NCBI GenBank assembly: GCA_964367905.1
Contig: CAYIZP010000025.1
Coordinates: 1 to 45,275, forward strand
Direction: 5' to 3'
Length of the DNA stretch: 45,275 bases
From: CAUPWF01 sp964367905
GTDB taxonomy: Bacteria > Bacillota > Clostridia > Lachnospirales > Lachnospiraceae
Under the pieces are notes generated by a model, which made no database searches, was not told where the DNA came from, and saw only the letters and a list, made by a program, of their open reading frames with translations. The translations under genes and the position numbers were made by a program. Each line of letters opens with the position of its first letter. Within the stretch, counting starts at the first letter, position 1. Of this stretch, positions 35,200 to 44,359 are shown piece by piece.

Positions 35200-36291
35200 T
35201 TATATAATTTTTTCCAAATATAAAATATTATCATCCGAATGTTCGATTTCCCTTGCATATCGATATGTAATCTCTATCTGCTCGTCTATTGTAATACTGC
35301 GATGATTCACTTGCTCATAGCCAAACCACAGCCATTCAATGACGATTGTACTGAAGATTGCTAACTTTGCTTTTGAATATACATATCCGTCATAAACACT
35401 TCCACAGAAATACCCATATAGAAAATACACCATGAGCTGTTCCTTCATAATATCTAAATCCTGGGTGGTCTGAAAGTTCTTCCACTTTTTTTGTAACTCG
35501 TCTTCGTCGATGACACCAATCGCATTCTTTATCCTATTTAAGAAGGGATGCCACTGATCATCTAATGCCTCTAATTCGTATAAACGTTCAAAACTTTTTC
35601 TTCCATCTGAAATCTGGTGCTCCATGCTGAATTCACAAGTTAATTCATCTGGTTTTTTATTGTAATTCTTATATTCATCTATTACATCATTGATGGAGAA
35701 AATACTCAACTCAACCTGCGAATCAACATCTCGTGCATATCGTTCGATTAACTGAATTCGCATATCAATCGGTATGGAACGATCTTGTATTATCGCAAAC
35801 ATCTCCTGGCGTACTTGATCTAGTAATTCATAGAACATCGGGTCGAGTTCTTCGATATCTATCTCTTCGTATTCAGAGTCAGAATCTTCTAACTCATAGA
35901 AGCTGATTTTATCTTTTGTTTTCAATAAAATTTCTGCTACTTCAGGACACGAAATTGCTAATGAAACCTCGTTCATATCTTCGAATTCCTCGATGTGCCT
36001 CGGATAGGTTTGGCATGTATAGCATAATGCCTCTTCCCCTAATTTGCTATAAATATCGCACAGATCGTCTCTGTTTAAAAAAGCACAGCGCTTCTGATCA
36101 TCTTGGTGAAACACCTCTTCTTCTTGGTCGATTGATGCCCGCAGACGATTGCCAAATGCAGTTGTATTTTTCAAATACTCTTGCATACTATCATCGTCAA
36201 TGACTATTTTCCAACCGGCACAACATGTTGCCTTACACTTGTGTGCAGTACATTCAAATTTCTCATAATAATCTAGGTATCTTATTTTCAT
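35200..36291 (-). CDS. fliB: Flagellin lysine-N-methylase FliB
   Basis: A 363-residue FliB-family protein, predicted to methylate lysine residues of flagellin with S-adenosylmethionine. The family's cysteine-rich N-terminus is clear: CTAHKCKATCCAGW (Cys14, 19, 23, 24), CAFLNRDDLCDIY and ALCYTCQTYPR, then EVSLAISCPEVAEILL. The cysteines probably bind an iron-sulfur cluster. The gene lies 25 bp after one GGDEF/EAL gene and 14 bp before another on the same strand, an unusual place away from flagellar genes. It implies a motile host; the flagellin gene is not in this window. Confidence 0.88.
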   Translation of the reverse strand: MKIRYLDYYEKFECTAHKCKATCCAGWKIVIDDDSMQEYLKNTTAFGNRLRASIDQEEEVFHQDDQKRCAFLNRDDLCDIYSKLGEEALCYTCQTYPRHIEEFEDMNEVSLAISCPEVAEILLKTKDKISFYELEDSDSEYEEIDIEELDPMFYELLDQVRQEMFAIIQDRSIPIDMRIQLIERYARDVDSQVELSIFSINDVIDEYKNYNKKPDELTCEFSMEHQISDGRKSFERLYELEALDDQWHPFLNRIKNAIGVIDEDELQKKWKNFQTTQDLDIMKEQLMVYFLYGYFCGSVYDGYVYSKAKLAIFSTIVIEWLWFGYEQVNHRSITIDEQIEITYRYAREIEHSDDNILYLEKII

Positions 36292-36316
36292 TATAATTAC
36301 TCACATCATTCTATCA

Positions 36317-38551
36317 CTATACGGTGATACTCTCGTACATCTGCTTATTATAGGTTTCTTCGAACTCAGTAACAGGCATCGGTTTTGCGTGTACATATCC
36401 CTGAATTGCATCACATCTCAAATCTTTTAAAAGTTCAACTTGTTCCATCGCTTCGATTCCTTCAGCTACAACATACATCCCAAGGTTGTGCGCCATTTTA
36501 ATGATACTGTCGATAAGCATGTCATCGCGCTTCGTACCTTTACCACCGATAAAAAAGCTGCGGTCCATTTTCAAGGTGTCAATATGGAGATTTTTGAGCA
36601 TACCTAGCGAGGAATATCCTGCTCCGAAATCATCAATGGATATTTTGAATCCATTTTTATGCAAATCATCAAAAAGCTGTTCTATGGTTCCTTCGCTTGA
36701 AATTGTCGTGGACTCTGTGAGTTCTATTTCAATACAATTATGTGGAACACCGTATTTGTCAGCAATTGCAACGATGCCATCAACGAAGAATGGATTGCTC
36801 AGATTGAGTCTAGAGCAATTCACCGATACGGTTATGTTGCCTAGTTCCTCATCCGTCCAACGCCTAATCATGATACAAACCTGTTCCAATACATAGCGAT
36901 CAATCTCGACGATAAATCCATTGCGCTCAAAGAGTGGAATAAAGTTATTTGGGTATATGATAGTTCCATCTGCTCCAATCCAGCGAACCAATGCCTCGGC
37001 TCCTACAAGTCTGTCATTTTTTGCACTAAATTTTGGTTGTAGGAATACCTTAAACTCATGGTTTGCGAGTGCAATATTCATCTTGTTATAAATATCGGCT
37101 TCTGTGATTACTTGCTGCTTGAACTCGTCATCATAATCACACAACATCTCTCCCTTAAGGGATCTTACTCGTGCATGCGCCAAATTCACTTTCGACATAA
37201 TGTCTTCTACGTTGGTTTCTCCAAGTTCAATTTTGTATCTACCAATCTTGAAGGTACCGGCATAATCAGCTAGTTCAGGTATCTCCACATCAAAAACCGT
37301 TGAAACCTTGGCTACAAAATCACTCAAATCATCAAAAATTCCATTGCCTGCAAACAGCGCGAATTTATCGTCTCCAATTCTTGCAGTAATCAAACTAGGC
37401 TCTTTGAGGCTATCTGAAAATATTTTTGTTGTTTTTAGAACACGATCCCCCATGTCATATCCAAACATTTCATTTATTGCTTTAAAATTATCAATATCTA
37501 TTACCAGTATGGAATATGGTTTTTGTCTATTATTTTCTAGTACCTCACTCATATCTAATTTAAGTTTTGCCAAATTCGGTAGCTCCGTGAGAGTGTCGTA
37601 ATATGCGACCTTTAGTATTCGCTTATTGGTCCTTGCTTGCGTGAATGAAATATAGAGCACAAGTGCAATCGCTGTCCAGTAGATTACAATTCCTACCAGG
37701 TCAAAATAATTGAATGCCTCTGTAATCTCGCTACTCAATGCTTCCACTTGAACATTCATTGCTAACGCCACATTTGTATTTGCAATTGGGTAATAAACCA
37801 TCACTTTTGGTGTTCCTAAGTAATCATAATAAAAACCACCATTTTGTTTATTGATAATATTGCGTTGTGCTTTTGAAACATTGTCCTCTCCCATTTCTTT
37901 CACATCTTGTTCCGGAATAGTAGCATCTCCAACGTGATTGTTGCTTGTTGAAAAAAACATATTTAAGTCTGTATCTACAAAAAATACATCGCCCTCATAG
38001 TCTTGATTTTCTGATATGGCATTTAGAAATAGCAGCACAGGAATCTCACAAAACAAGGCAGCAGTTGTTTCTTCATTTTTCTTAATGGGCATTGCTAATT
38101 CAAAAACAATTTCAGATGCCTGATGAGATTGTTTTGGATCAGACAAATGCAGTTCACTTTTCACTGCGTTCTGAAAAGATTCATTCTCCGAAAAGTCATA
38201 CACCTCACCCTTAGCTGATACACCATTACCATCAAGACTTATATAGTATAAACTCTGAAATTTATCCACTTGTGATTGAGTGTTCAGATATTCCACAACA
38301 CGCTCACTATCGATATTGTTTGCTGCAATAGATTCTGCTAGAAGTGAAAGATCAAGTTCAACCTCTTGGAGTTTGTTCTCCATGAGTGTTTGATTTTGAA
38401 CTCCAATCCGCTCTAATTCATCCAAGGTAGATTCAATAATCGCATCCTCGGAAATTCCTCGTACCAAATTTACTGATATTCCAATAAATATAACTACAAT
38501 AACCACAATGATTGATAGTATATGTTTTGAGATATAGCTTTTTCCCTTCAT
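36317..38551 (-). CDS. Membrane sensor with degenerate GGDEF and intact EAL domain
   Basis: A 744-residue protein. A first membrane helix (about 9-30) and a second (about 282-303) bracket an extracytoplasmic Cache-like sensor. A GGDEF domain follows whose signature reads GDDKF near residue 393, so cyclase activity is probably lost. The EAL domain is intact: GAEALVRW near 519, ELTEST, DDFGAGYSSLGML, TLKMDRSF and VVAEGIE. Expected role: ligand-controlled c-di-GMP phosphodiesterase, with the GGDEF perhaps sensing GTP. It is first in the minus-strand operon with fliB and the 1212-residue GGDEF/EAL gene. Confidence 0.88.
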   Translation of the reverse strand: MKGKSYISKHILSIIVVIVVIFIGISVNLVRGISEDAIIESTLDELERIGVQNQTLMENKLQEVELDLSLLAESIAANNIDSERVVEYLNTQSQVDKFQSLYYISLDGNGVSAKGEVYDFSENESFQNAVKSELHLSDPKQSHQASEIVFELAMPIKKNEETTAALFCEIPVLLFLNAISENQDYEGDVFFVDTDLNMFFSTSNNHVGDATIPEQDVKEMGEDNVSKAQRNIINKQNGGFYYDYLGTPKVMVYYPIANTNVALAMNVQVEALSSEITEAFNYFDLVGIVIYWTAIALVLYISFTQARTNKRILKVAYYDTLTELPNLAKLKLDMSEVLENNRQKPYSILVIDIDNFKAINEMFGYDMGDRVLKTTKIFSDSLKEPSLITARIGDDKFALFAGNGIFDDLSDFVAKVSTVFDVEIPELADYAGTFKIGRYKIELGETNVEDIMSKVNLAHARVRSLKGEMLCDYDDEFKQQVITEADIYNKMNIALANHEFKVFLQPKFSAKNDRLVGAEALVRWIGADGTIIYPNNFIPLFERNGFIVEIDRYVLEQVCIMIRRWTDEELGNITVSVNCSRLNLSNPFFVDGIVAIADKYGVPHNCIEIELTESTTISSEGTIEQLFDDLHKNGFKISIDDFGAGYSSLGMLKNLHIDTLKMDRSFFIGGKGTKRDDMLIDSIIKMAHNLGMYVVAEGIEAMEQVELLKDLRCDAIQGYVHAKPMPVTEFEETYNKQMYESITV

Positions 38552-38734
38552 GTATATGTCCCAAGCCTTTCAAAGCAACTTAATTTTTGGTAATATTTCT
38601 TTTTATATTTTAAAATGTCTATCTTTTCATGTTACTATAATAATGAGTATAATTCAAGTAAACTTTCATGTTATTTTCAATGGTGAAGTGTATTTCAAGT
38701 TATGAAAACAACTACTGCTTTGAGTTCTACTTCG

Positions 38735-38763
38735 TTGATTTTTATTCGATTTTCATGTATATT
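38735..38763 (+). promoter_or_regulatory. Promoter of the Hdr-Flx operon
   Basis: TTGATT (38735-38740), 17 bases, TATATT (38758-38763), 42 bp before the first gene. An inverted repeat TTTCAT-N7-ATGAAA (38751-38769) overlaps the -10 region and could bind a regulator. The 254-bp gap back to 38552 also holds the divergent promoter of the sensor gene and nothing else recognised. Confidence 0.5.
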
Positions 38764-38805
38764 ATGAAATAGAGATGAACTGGAAAAGAAAGGATTGATT
38801 ATTTT

Positions 38806-39609
38806 ATGAAATACAGTTATTACCCAGGGTGTACCCTGAAGTCTAAGGCTAAGGATCTTGACCTCTATGCAAGGGCTTCGGCAAAGGTCTTGGGATTTGA
38901 ATTAGAAGAAGTGAAGAAGTGGCAGTGTTGTGGTGGGGTCTATCCCCTTGGGACAGATGAGATTGCAACGAAGCTTGCTTCGGTGCGAGCATTGAATAAG
39001 GCTAGAAAGAAGGAGCAGGACTTGGTGACACTATGTTCTGCCTGTCATCATGTGATTAAGCGTGTGAATCATGATATGGCGAATGTGGCGGATATTCGTG
39101 TGAGGGTAAATAATTACGTGAATTTCTCTGAGTATTATGAGGGGCAGACGAAGGTCTTACATTTTCTTGAGGTGCTTCGAGACCATGTTGGGTTCGACCA
39201 GATTCGGGAGAAGGTGGTGAATCCGCTTACGGGAAGGAAGATTGGTGCCTATTATGGTTGTCTTTTGCTCCGTCCAAGTGAGATTATACAATTTGACGAT
39301 CCAGAGAATCCAACCATTATGGAGGAGTTTATCACTGCTATTGGCGGAACTCCTGTGATCTATCCATATAGAAACGAGTGTTGTGGCGGTTACATATCTC
39401 TAAAGGAGAAGGAATTAGCGGGCAAGATGTGTGAGAATATATTAGAATCGGCAGTAGGATTTGGTGCTGAGACTTTGATTACAGCCTGTCCACTATGTCT
39501 ATATAATCTGAATCATTCCAAGGGTGACAAGGAGATTGAGATTTGCTATATCACGGAGCTTCTAGCGGAGGCTCTTGGAGTGAAGGAGGTGGCAGTCCAT
39601 GAGTCATAA
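38806..39609 (+). CDS. hdrB: Heterodisulfide reductase subunit B-like protein (HdrB)
   Basis: A 267-residue protein with two complete CCG domains, each binding part of a noncubane iron-sulfur cluster. Domain 1 has YPGCTLKS, QCCGGVYP and LCSACHHV; domain 2 has YYGCLLLRP, ECCGGYISL and TACPLCLYN. In methanogens HdrB is the site of disulfide reduction; in bacterial Flx-Hdr complexes the thiol-disulfide partner is thought to be a protein such as DsrC or another disulfide. First gene of the operon; its stop overlaps the hdrC start. Confidence 0.92.
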   Translation: MKYSYYPGCTLKSKAKDLDLYARASAKVLGFELEEVKKWQCCGGVYPLGTDEIATKLASVRALNKARKKEQDLVTLCSACHHVIKRVNHDMANVADIRVRVNNYVNFSEYYEGQTKVLHFLEVLRDHVGFDQIREKVVNPLTGRKIGAYYGCLLLRPSEIIQFDDPENPTIMEEFITAIGGTPVIYPYRNECCGGYISLKEKELAGKMCENILESAVGFGAETLITACPLCLYNLNHSKGDKEIEICYITELLAEALGVKEVAVHES

Positions 39610-39988
39610 GAAGAATGATGCAAGACGTGTACAGGAGATTAGTGGCACGAATCCGAGAAAATGCATGAAGTGTGGCAAGTGTTCGGCTACCTGTCCCGTG
39701 TTCGAGGAAATGGATATTAAACCTCACCAATTTGTCTCTTATCTAGTGAATGATGATGTCAAGACTTTGGCAAATTGTGAGTCCTTGTGGAAGTGTCTTT
39801 CTTGTTTTGCTTGCATTGAGCGATGTCCTAGGGATGTGAAACCAGGCAAGATTGTGGATGCAGCAAGGCAGATTGTGATAAGGGAGAGAGATGGCAATTA
39901 TATCAAGCCAGAGGAGATACCAGCTCTCTTAGATGAAGAAGTGCCTCAACAATTGTTGGTGAGTGCATTTAGAAGGTACAGGAGGTAG
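39599..39988 (+). CDS. hdrC: Heterodisulfide reductase subunit C-like ferredoxin (HdrC)
   Basis: A 129-residue protein with two 4Fe-4S motifs, CMKCGKCSATCP and CLSCFACIERCP, relaying electrons from HdrA to HdrB. It is short, as usual for the stand-alone HdrC. Its ATG overlaps the hdrB stop by 11 bases, which suggests translational coupling, and it is 5 bp before hdrA. Confidence 0.92.
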   Translation: MSHKKNDARRVQEISGTNPRKCMKCGKCSATCPVFEEMDIKPHQFVSYLVNDDVKTLANCESLWKCLSCFACIERCPRDVKPGKIVDAARQIVIRERDGNYIKPEEIPALLDEEVPQQLLVSAFRRYRR

Positions 39989-39993
39989 GAAGT

Positions 39994-41982
39994 GTGCAGA
40001 GAATAGGAGTATTTGTCTGTCATTGTGGAAGTAATATTGCATCTACAGTGGATGTGGCAAGGGTTACAGAGAGTGTAAAGTCTGAGGCGAATGTGGTTTA
40101 TGCCGAGGATTATCAATATATGTGCTCAGAAGCAGGTCAAGCAAAGATATTGGAGACTGCGAAAGAGAACAATCTAACGGGACTTGTGATATGTGCATGT
40201 TCACCAAGAATGCATGAGGCGACATTTCGCAAGGCTGCAGAGAAGGCTGGAATCAATCCTTACATGGTTGAGATTGCCAACATTCGTGAGCAGTGTTCTT
40301 GGATTCACAAGGATCGAGAAGAGGGAACAGAGAAGGCCTTGATTTTGGCTAGAGCAGCCATTGCAAAGGTGAGTTTGAATGCACCTCTTCAAGCGGGGGA
40401 GAGTGCGGTTACAAAGCGAGCTCTAGTAATCGGAGGAGGAATTGCGGGAATCCAGTCTGCGCTAGATATTGCAGAGGCAGGTTATCAAGTAGATATCGTG
40501 GAGAAGACACCGAGTATTGGTGGACGAATGGCTCAGGTAGATAAGACATTTCCTACCTTAGATTGTTCAGCATGTATCTTGACACCGAAGATGGTGGATG
40601 CATCTGCCCATGAGAATATTACCATACATACTTATAGTGAGATTGATTCGGTGTCTGGATTTGTAGGGGATTTTACGGTGAATATTCGCAAGAAGGCAAG
40701 ATATGTGGACATGAAGACCTGCACAGGTTGTGGGGCTTGTTATGAAAAATGTCCTTCCAAGAAGACTCCAAGTGAGTTTAATCGGGGGCTGAATACGCGA
40801 ACGGCAATCTATACACCATTTGCTCAAGCAATTCCGAATGTACCAGTGATAGACACTCATGCATGTATTAAGTTCAAGACAGGAAAATGTGGAGTCTGTC
40901 AGAAGGTCTGTCAGGCGGGGGCAGTGAATTTTGAACAAGAAGATGAAATCATAACAGAGAAATATGGCGCCATTGTGGTAGCTACTGGTTTTGATACCAT
41001 AAAATTAGACCGATATGAGGAGTATGCATACCAGCAGAGCAAGGATGTGATTACCTCGTTAGAATTAGAGCGAATTATGAATGCAGCGGGGCCAACGAAG
41101 GGGCATCTAGAGCGTATTTCCGATGGAAAACATCCAAAGGACATCGTGTTCATTCAATGTGTGGGTTCTAGATGTTCAGATCGAAGAGGGAAGAGTTATT
41201 GTTCCAAGATCTGTTGTATGTACACGGCAAAACATGCCATGCTCATTCGGGACAAATATCCAGACGTGAACGTGCATGTATTCTATATCGATGTGAGAAC
41301 GCCAGGAAAGAACTTTGATGAGTTCTATCGAAGAGCGGTGGAAGAATATGAAGTGAATTACATCAAGGGGCAAGTTGGGAAGGTGATACCACAGCCAGAT
41401 GGTAAGTTGTTGGTGCAGGGAGTAGACTTGCTACAGAATGAGCAGAAACTTATCGAGGCAGACATGGTGGTGCTTGCTACTGCAATTGAGCCAGAGGCAT
41501 CGGTGAGAAATATTGCGACGATGTTGACGGCAAGTATCGATACCAACAATTTCCTAACAGAAGCACATCCTAAGCTTCGCCCAGTGGAATCGCCGACGGC
41601 AGGGATTTTCTTGTCGGGAGTCTGTCAGGGTCCAAAAGACATTCCAGAAACGGTATCTCAAGCAGGGGCTGCCGCAGTAAAGGTTATCGGATTGCTTGCG
41701 AAGGATAAGCTGAAGACTAATCCTTGTACAGCGAAGCCAGACGAGTTGTTCTGTAATGGTTGTTCGGTCTGTGCCAATGTCTGTCCTTATGGAGCAATTA
41801 CTTACGAAGAGAGAGAGATTAACGACCACGGACAACGGGAAATGAGAAGGGTTGCAGTTGTGAATAATGCCTTGTGTCAAGGCTGCGGGGCTTGTACGGT
41901 GACCTGTCCATCTGGTTGCATGGATCTGCAAGGATTCTCGAATAGACAGATTTTAGCGGAGGTGGATGCCATATGTCGATAG
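39994..41982 (+). CDS. hdrA: Heterodisulfide reductase subunit A-like bifurcating flavoprotein (HdrA)
   Basis: A 662-residue FAD and iron-sulfur protein, the probable site of flavin-based electron bifurcation. Layout: N-terminal GVFVCHCGSN domain, FAD motif VIGGGIAGIQSALDIAEAG with the adjacent LDCSACILTPKM cysteines, a 4Fe-4S pair CTGCGACYEKCP and CGVCQKVCQAG, then a C-terminal ferredoxin domain with CNGCSVCANVCP and CQGCGACTVTCP. It uses a GTG start; GGAGG at 39981-39985 is the only well-spaced ribosome site. The stop overlaps the next gene. Confidence 0.92.
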   Translation: MQRIGVFVCHCGSNIASTVDVARVTESVKSEANVVYAEDYQYMCSEAGQAKILETAKENNLTGLVICACSPRMHEATFRKAAEKAGINPYMVEIANIREQCSWIHKDREEGTEKALILARAAIAKVSLNAPLQAGESAVTKRALVIGGGIAGIQSALDIAEAGYQVDIVEKTPSIGGRMAQVDKTFPTLDCSACILTPKMVDASAHENITIHTYSEIDSVSGFVGDFTVNIRKKARYVDMKTCTGCGACYEKCPSKKTPSEFNRGLNTRTAIYTPFAQAIPNVPVIDTHACIKFKTGKCGVCQKVCQAGAVNFEQEDEIITEKYGAIVVATGFDTIKLDRYEEYAYQQSKDVITSLELERIMNAAGPTKGHLERISDGKHPKDIVFIQCVGSRCSDRRGKSYCSKICCMYTAKHAMLIRDKYPDVNVHVFYIDVRTPGKNFDEFYRRAVEEYEVNYIKGQVGKVIPQPDGKLLVQGVDLLQNEQKLIEADMVVLATAIEPEASVRNIATMLTASIDTNNFLTEAHPKLRPVESPTAGIFLSGVCQGPKDIPETVSQAGAAAVKVIGLLAKDKLKTNPCTAKPDELFCNGCSVCANVCPYGAITYEEREINDHGQREMRRVAVVNNALCQGCGACTVTCPSGCMDLQGFSNRQILAEVDAICR

Positions 41983-42416
41983 ATATGAAGAAAGAATTTA
42001 AACCTAAAATCGTAGCCTTTTGTTGTAACTGGTGTAGTTATGCAGGGGCAGATTTGGCTGGGAGTAGTAGGCTTGCGTACCCTGCGGATGTGAAGATTAT
42101 CCGTGTTCCTTGTTCCTGTCGTGTGAATCCGATGTTTATCTTGCGTGCATTTGAGAAGGGTGCCGATGGTGTGATTATCTGCGGATGTCATCCAGGGGAT
42201 TGTCATTATTCTACAGGGAATTACTATGCGAGACGAAGGATGACATTGCTCTATTCTATGTTGGATTACTTAGGGATTGAGAAGGGACGGAATCGTGTGG
42301 AGTGGGTTTCTGCCGCTGAGGGCGTGAAATTTTCAACCACTATGAACGAATTCGTAGAGACCATATATGAATTAGGAGAAAATGTAAGATTGGGGGACAT
42401 TAGATGCAAGAATTAA
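41973..42416 (+). CDS. flxD: MvhD/FlxD-type 2Fe-2S electron-transfer subunit
   Basis: A 147-residue MvhD-family protein that passes electrons from a dehydrogenase module to HdrA. The conserved cysteines are in AFCCNWCSYAGADLAG, VPCSCRVNP and CGCHPGDCHY. The start overlaps the hdrA stop by 10 bases, with GGAGGTGG upstream. Because no hydrogenase genes follow, the partner is the Flx-type NAD(P)H module encoded next rather than an MvhAG hydrogenase. Confidence 0.92.
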   Translation: MSIDMKKEFKPKIVAFCCNWCSYAGADLAGSSRLAYPADVKIIRVPCSCRVNPMFILRAFEKGADGVIICGCHPGDCHYSTGNYYARRRMTLLYSMLDYLGIEKGRNRVEWVSAAEGVKFSTTMNEFVETIYELGENVRLGDIRCKN

Positions 42417-43378
42417 TCACACGTGCGAAAGAATTATTAGCAGACGGCACGGTGGCGCGTGTCCTTGGGTGGAAGAGGGGCGATTTGCCCTATAATCCAG
42501 AACCAGCTTATTTTGAAACAGAGGCGGAATTGAAAGATTTTATCTATGATGGATTCTGTGGAGCGAACTTAAGCAAGTACCTGATAGAGGGCTCGAAGAA
42601 AGAGGGGAAGACCTTGGTCTTTTTAAAGCCTTGTGATACTTATAGTTTCAATCAATTATTAAAAGAACACAGAGTGAATCGTGAGAAGGTCTATCTCATT
42701 GGGGTTGCCTGCCAAGGCAAGTTAGACATTGAGAAAATGCGTGCAATGGGAATAAAGGGAATTGAGAAGATTGATGGCACAGATGGGTTGCATCGCAGTG
42801 AAACCTTAACCGTGGAAACCATTTATGGGGAGAAGGCATGCACCTATGAATCTGCAATGTTGGAGCGATGTTTAGTCTGCAAGGGAAAGGAGCATAAGAT
42901 CTTCGACGAGATAGTGGGAGAATCGATAGAGACTTCAACACGAGAACGGTTTGAGCGAGTTGCGGAGATTGAAGCTATGTTGCCAGAGGAGAGGTTTGCG
43001 TATTTCCAATCCCAGCTTAGTAAGTGTATTCGCTGCAATGCCTGTCGAAATGTCTGTCCAGCATGTAGCTGTAGGAAATGTGTATTTGACAGCAACAAGT
43101 TCGATAGTGTACAGAAGGCGAATGTGGATTCCTTCGAAGAGAAGATGTTTCATATTATCCGTGCATATCATGTGGCAGGTCGCTGCACAGATTGTGGGGA
43201 GTGTAGCCGTGTCTGTCCAGAGGGGATTCCATTGGAATTATTTAATCGAAAATTTATCAAGGAAATCAATGGGCTCTATGGAGAATACCAGGCGGGTAAC
43301 GACATTGAAGAGAAGGGTCCTTTGACGGATTTTGAATTAGATGATGCAGAACCGAGTGTTGTGGGAGAGAGGAGATAA
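42404..43378 (+). CDS. Flx-type iron-sulfur subunit (FrhB-like N-terminus, two 4Fe-4S)
   Basis: A 324-residue iron-sulfur protein. The N-terminal half resembles coenzyme F420 hydrogenase/dehydrogenase beta-type domains (LVFLKPCDTYSFNQLL, YLIGVACQGK); the C-terminal half carries a ferredoxin domain with CIRCNACRNVCPACSC and CTDCGECSRVCP. Extra cysteines (CLVCKGKEH) may bind another cluster. It overlaps flxD by 13 bases. It corresponds to one of the two iron-sulfur subunits (FlxB or FlxC) of the FlxABCD-HdrABC complex; which label applies was not settled. Confidence 0.82.
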   Translation: MQELITRAKELLADGTVARVLGWKRGDLPYNPEPAYFETEAELKDFIYDGFCGANLSKYLIEGSKKEGKTLVFLKPCDTYSFNQLLKEHRVNREKVYLIGVACQGKLDIEKMRAMGIKGIEKIDGTDGLHRSETLTVETIYGEKACTYESAMLERCLVCKGKEHKIFDEIVGESIETSTRERFERVAEIEAMLPEERFAYFQSQLSKCIRCNACRNVCPACSCRKCVFDSNKFDSVQKANVDSFEEKMFHIIRAYHVAGRCTDCGECSRVCPEGIPLELFNRKFIKEINGLYGEYQAGNDIEEKGPLTDFELDDAEPSVVGERR

Positions 43379-43381
43379 GAG

Positions 43382-44359
43382 ATGTACAAGATTGTATTAG
43401 AAGAATTAGATACGTTATACTCTTTGATTCGCGAAAGCGAGGAACTCTATCTTCTAGAGGAGACAAATAAATCCCCGAAGGAGTTGTTCTTTCCACAGAG
43501 TGAAACATTATATACATGTAAGAAAGATGGGAAAAACATCACGATTGAACCAGAAGAGCTCGCAAGCAAGGACTTTGTTGTGTTTGGAATCAAGGCGTGC
43601 GATATCAAGGCAATTGAAGTTCTGGACCGGGTGTACTTGGTAGAACCGGTGGATAGCTTCTATGCTTCTAGAAGAGAACGTGCAACCTTAGTTTCACTCA
43701 CTTGTAACGAGCCTGATGAAACTTGTTTCTGCAAAGTATTTGGAATTGATGCAACAGAACCAGAGGGTGATGTGTCTACCTGGGCGATTGGTGAGATGCT
43801 TTATTGGAGGGCAAACACGAAGAAGGGGGAACAACTCACTGAAAAAGTTCAATCGCTTTTGAGCGAGGTGACTTCGGAAGATGAGAAAACTATCAAAGAA
43901 CATAAGGAAAAAGTTGTTGAAATTATGGAAAGATTACCTTATAGGAATCTTTTGTTAGAAGGCTGGGACGGAGAGCATCTGACAGAAAAGTTCGAGAGCG
44001 AACATTGGGAGAAGCTACACAAGGCATGCCTTGCATGCGGGACATGCACCTATGTCTGTCCAACTTGTCAATGCTATGATATCAAGGACTATAATACTGG
44101 TAGAGAGGTAGAGCGATATCGTTGTTGGGATTCTTGCATGTATTCTGATTTCACTATGATGGCTCATGGAAATAATCGTACGACACAGATGCAGAGATTC
44201 CGTCAGAGATTCATGCATAAGTTGGTGTATTTTCCAGTAAATAACGATGGCGTTTATTCTTGCGTAGGATGCGGTCGCTGTGTAGCGAAGTGTCCATCGT
44301 CATTGAATATTGTGAAAGTGATTAAGGCTTTTGAAGATAAAGGAGGCAACCCAGAATGA
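43382..44359 (+). CDS. Flx-type iron-sulfur subunit (AsrA-like, 4Fe-4S dicluster)
   Basis: A 325-residue protein resembling anaerobic sulfite reductase subunit A. It has an N-terminal domain with VVFGIKACDIKAIEVLD and LTCNEPDETCFC, then a dicluster domain with CLACGTCTYVCPTCQC and CVGCGRCVAKCP. It likely links the flavin subunit encoded next with the other iron-sulfur subunits. No siroheme subunit (AsrC) follows, which argues against a true sulfite reductase. It starts 3 bp after the previous gene and overlaps the next by ATGA. Confidence 0.85.
   Translation: MYKIVLEELDTLYSLIRESEELYLLEETNKSPKELFFPQSETLYTCKKDGKNITIEPEELASKDFVVFGIKACDIKAIEVLDRVYLVEPVDSFYASRRERATLVSLTCNEPDETCFCKVFGIDATEPEGDVSTWAIGEMLYWRANTKKGEQLTEKVQSLLSEVTSEDEKTIKEHKEKVVEIMERLPYRNLLLEGWDGEHLTEKFESEHWEKLHKACLACGTCTYVCPTCQCYDIKDYNTGREVERYRCWDSCMYSDFTMMAHGNNRTTQMQRFRQRFMHKLVYFPVNNDGVYSCVGCGRCVAKCPSSLNIVKVIKAFEDKGGNPE

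Noticed and set aside
38626..38671. TTTCATGTTA occurring twice upstream of the Hdr operon
   Set aside because: Only two short AT-rich copies; too little to call a repeat or operator.
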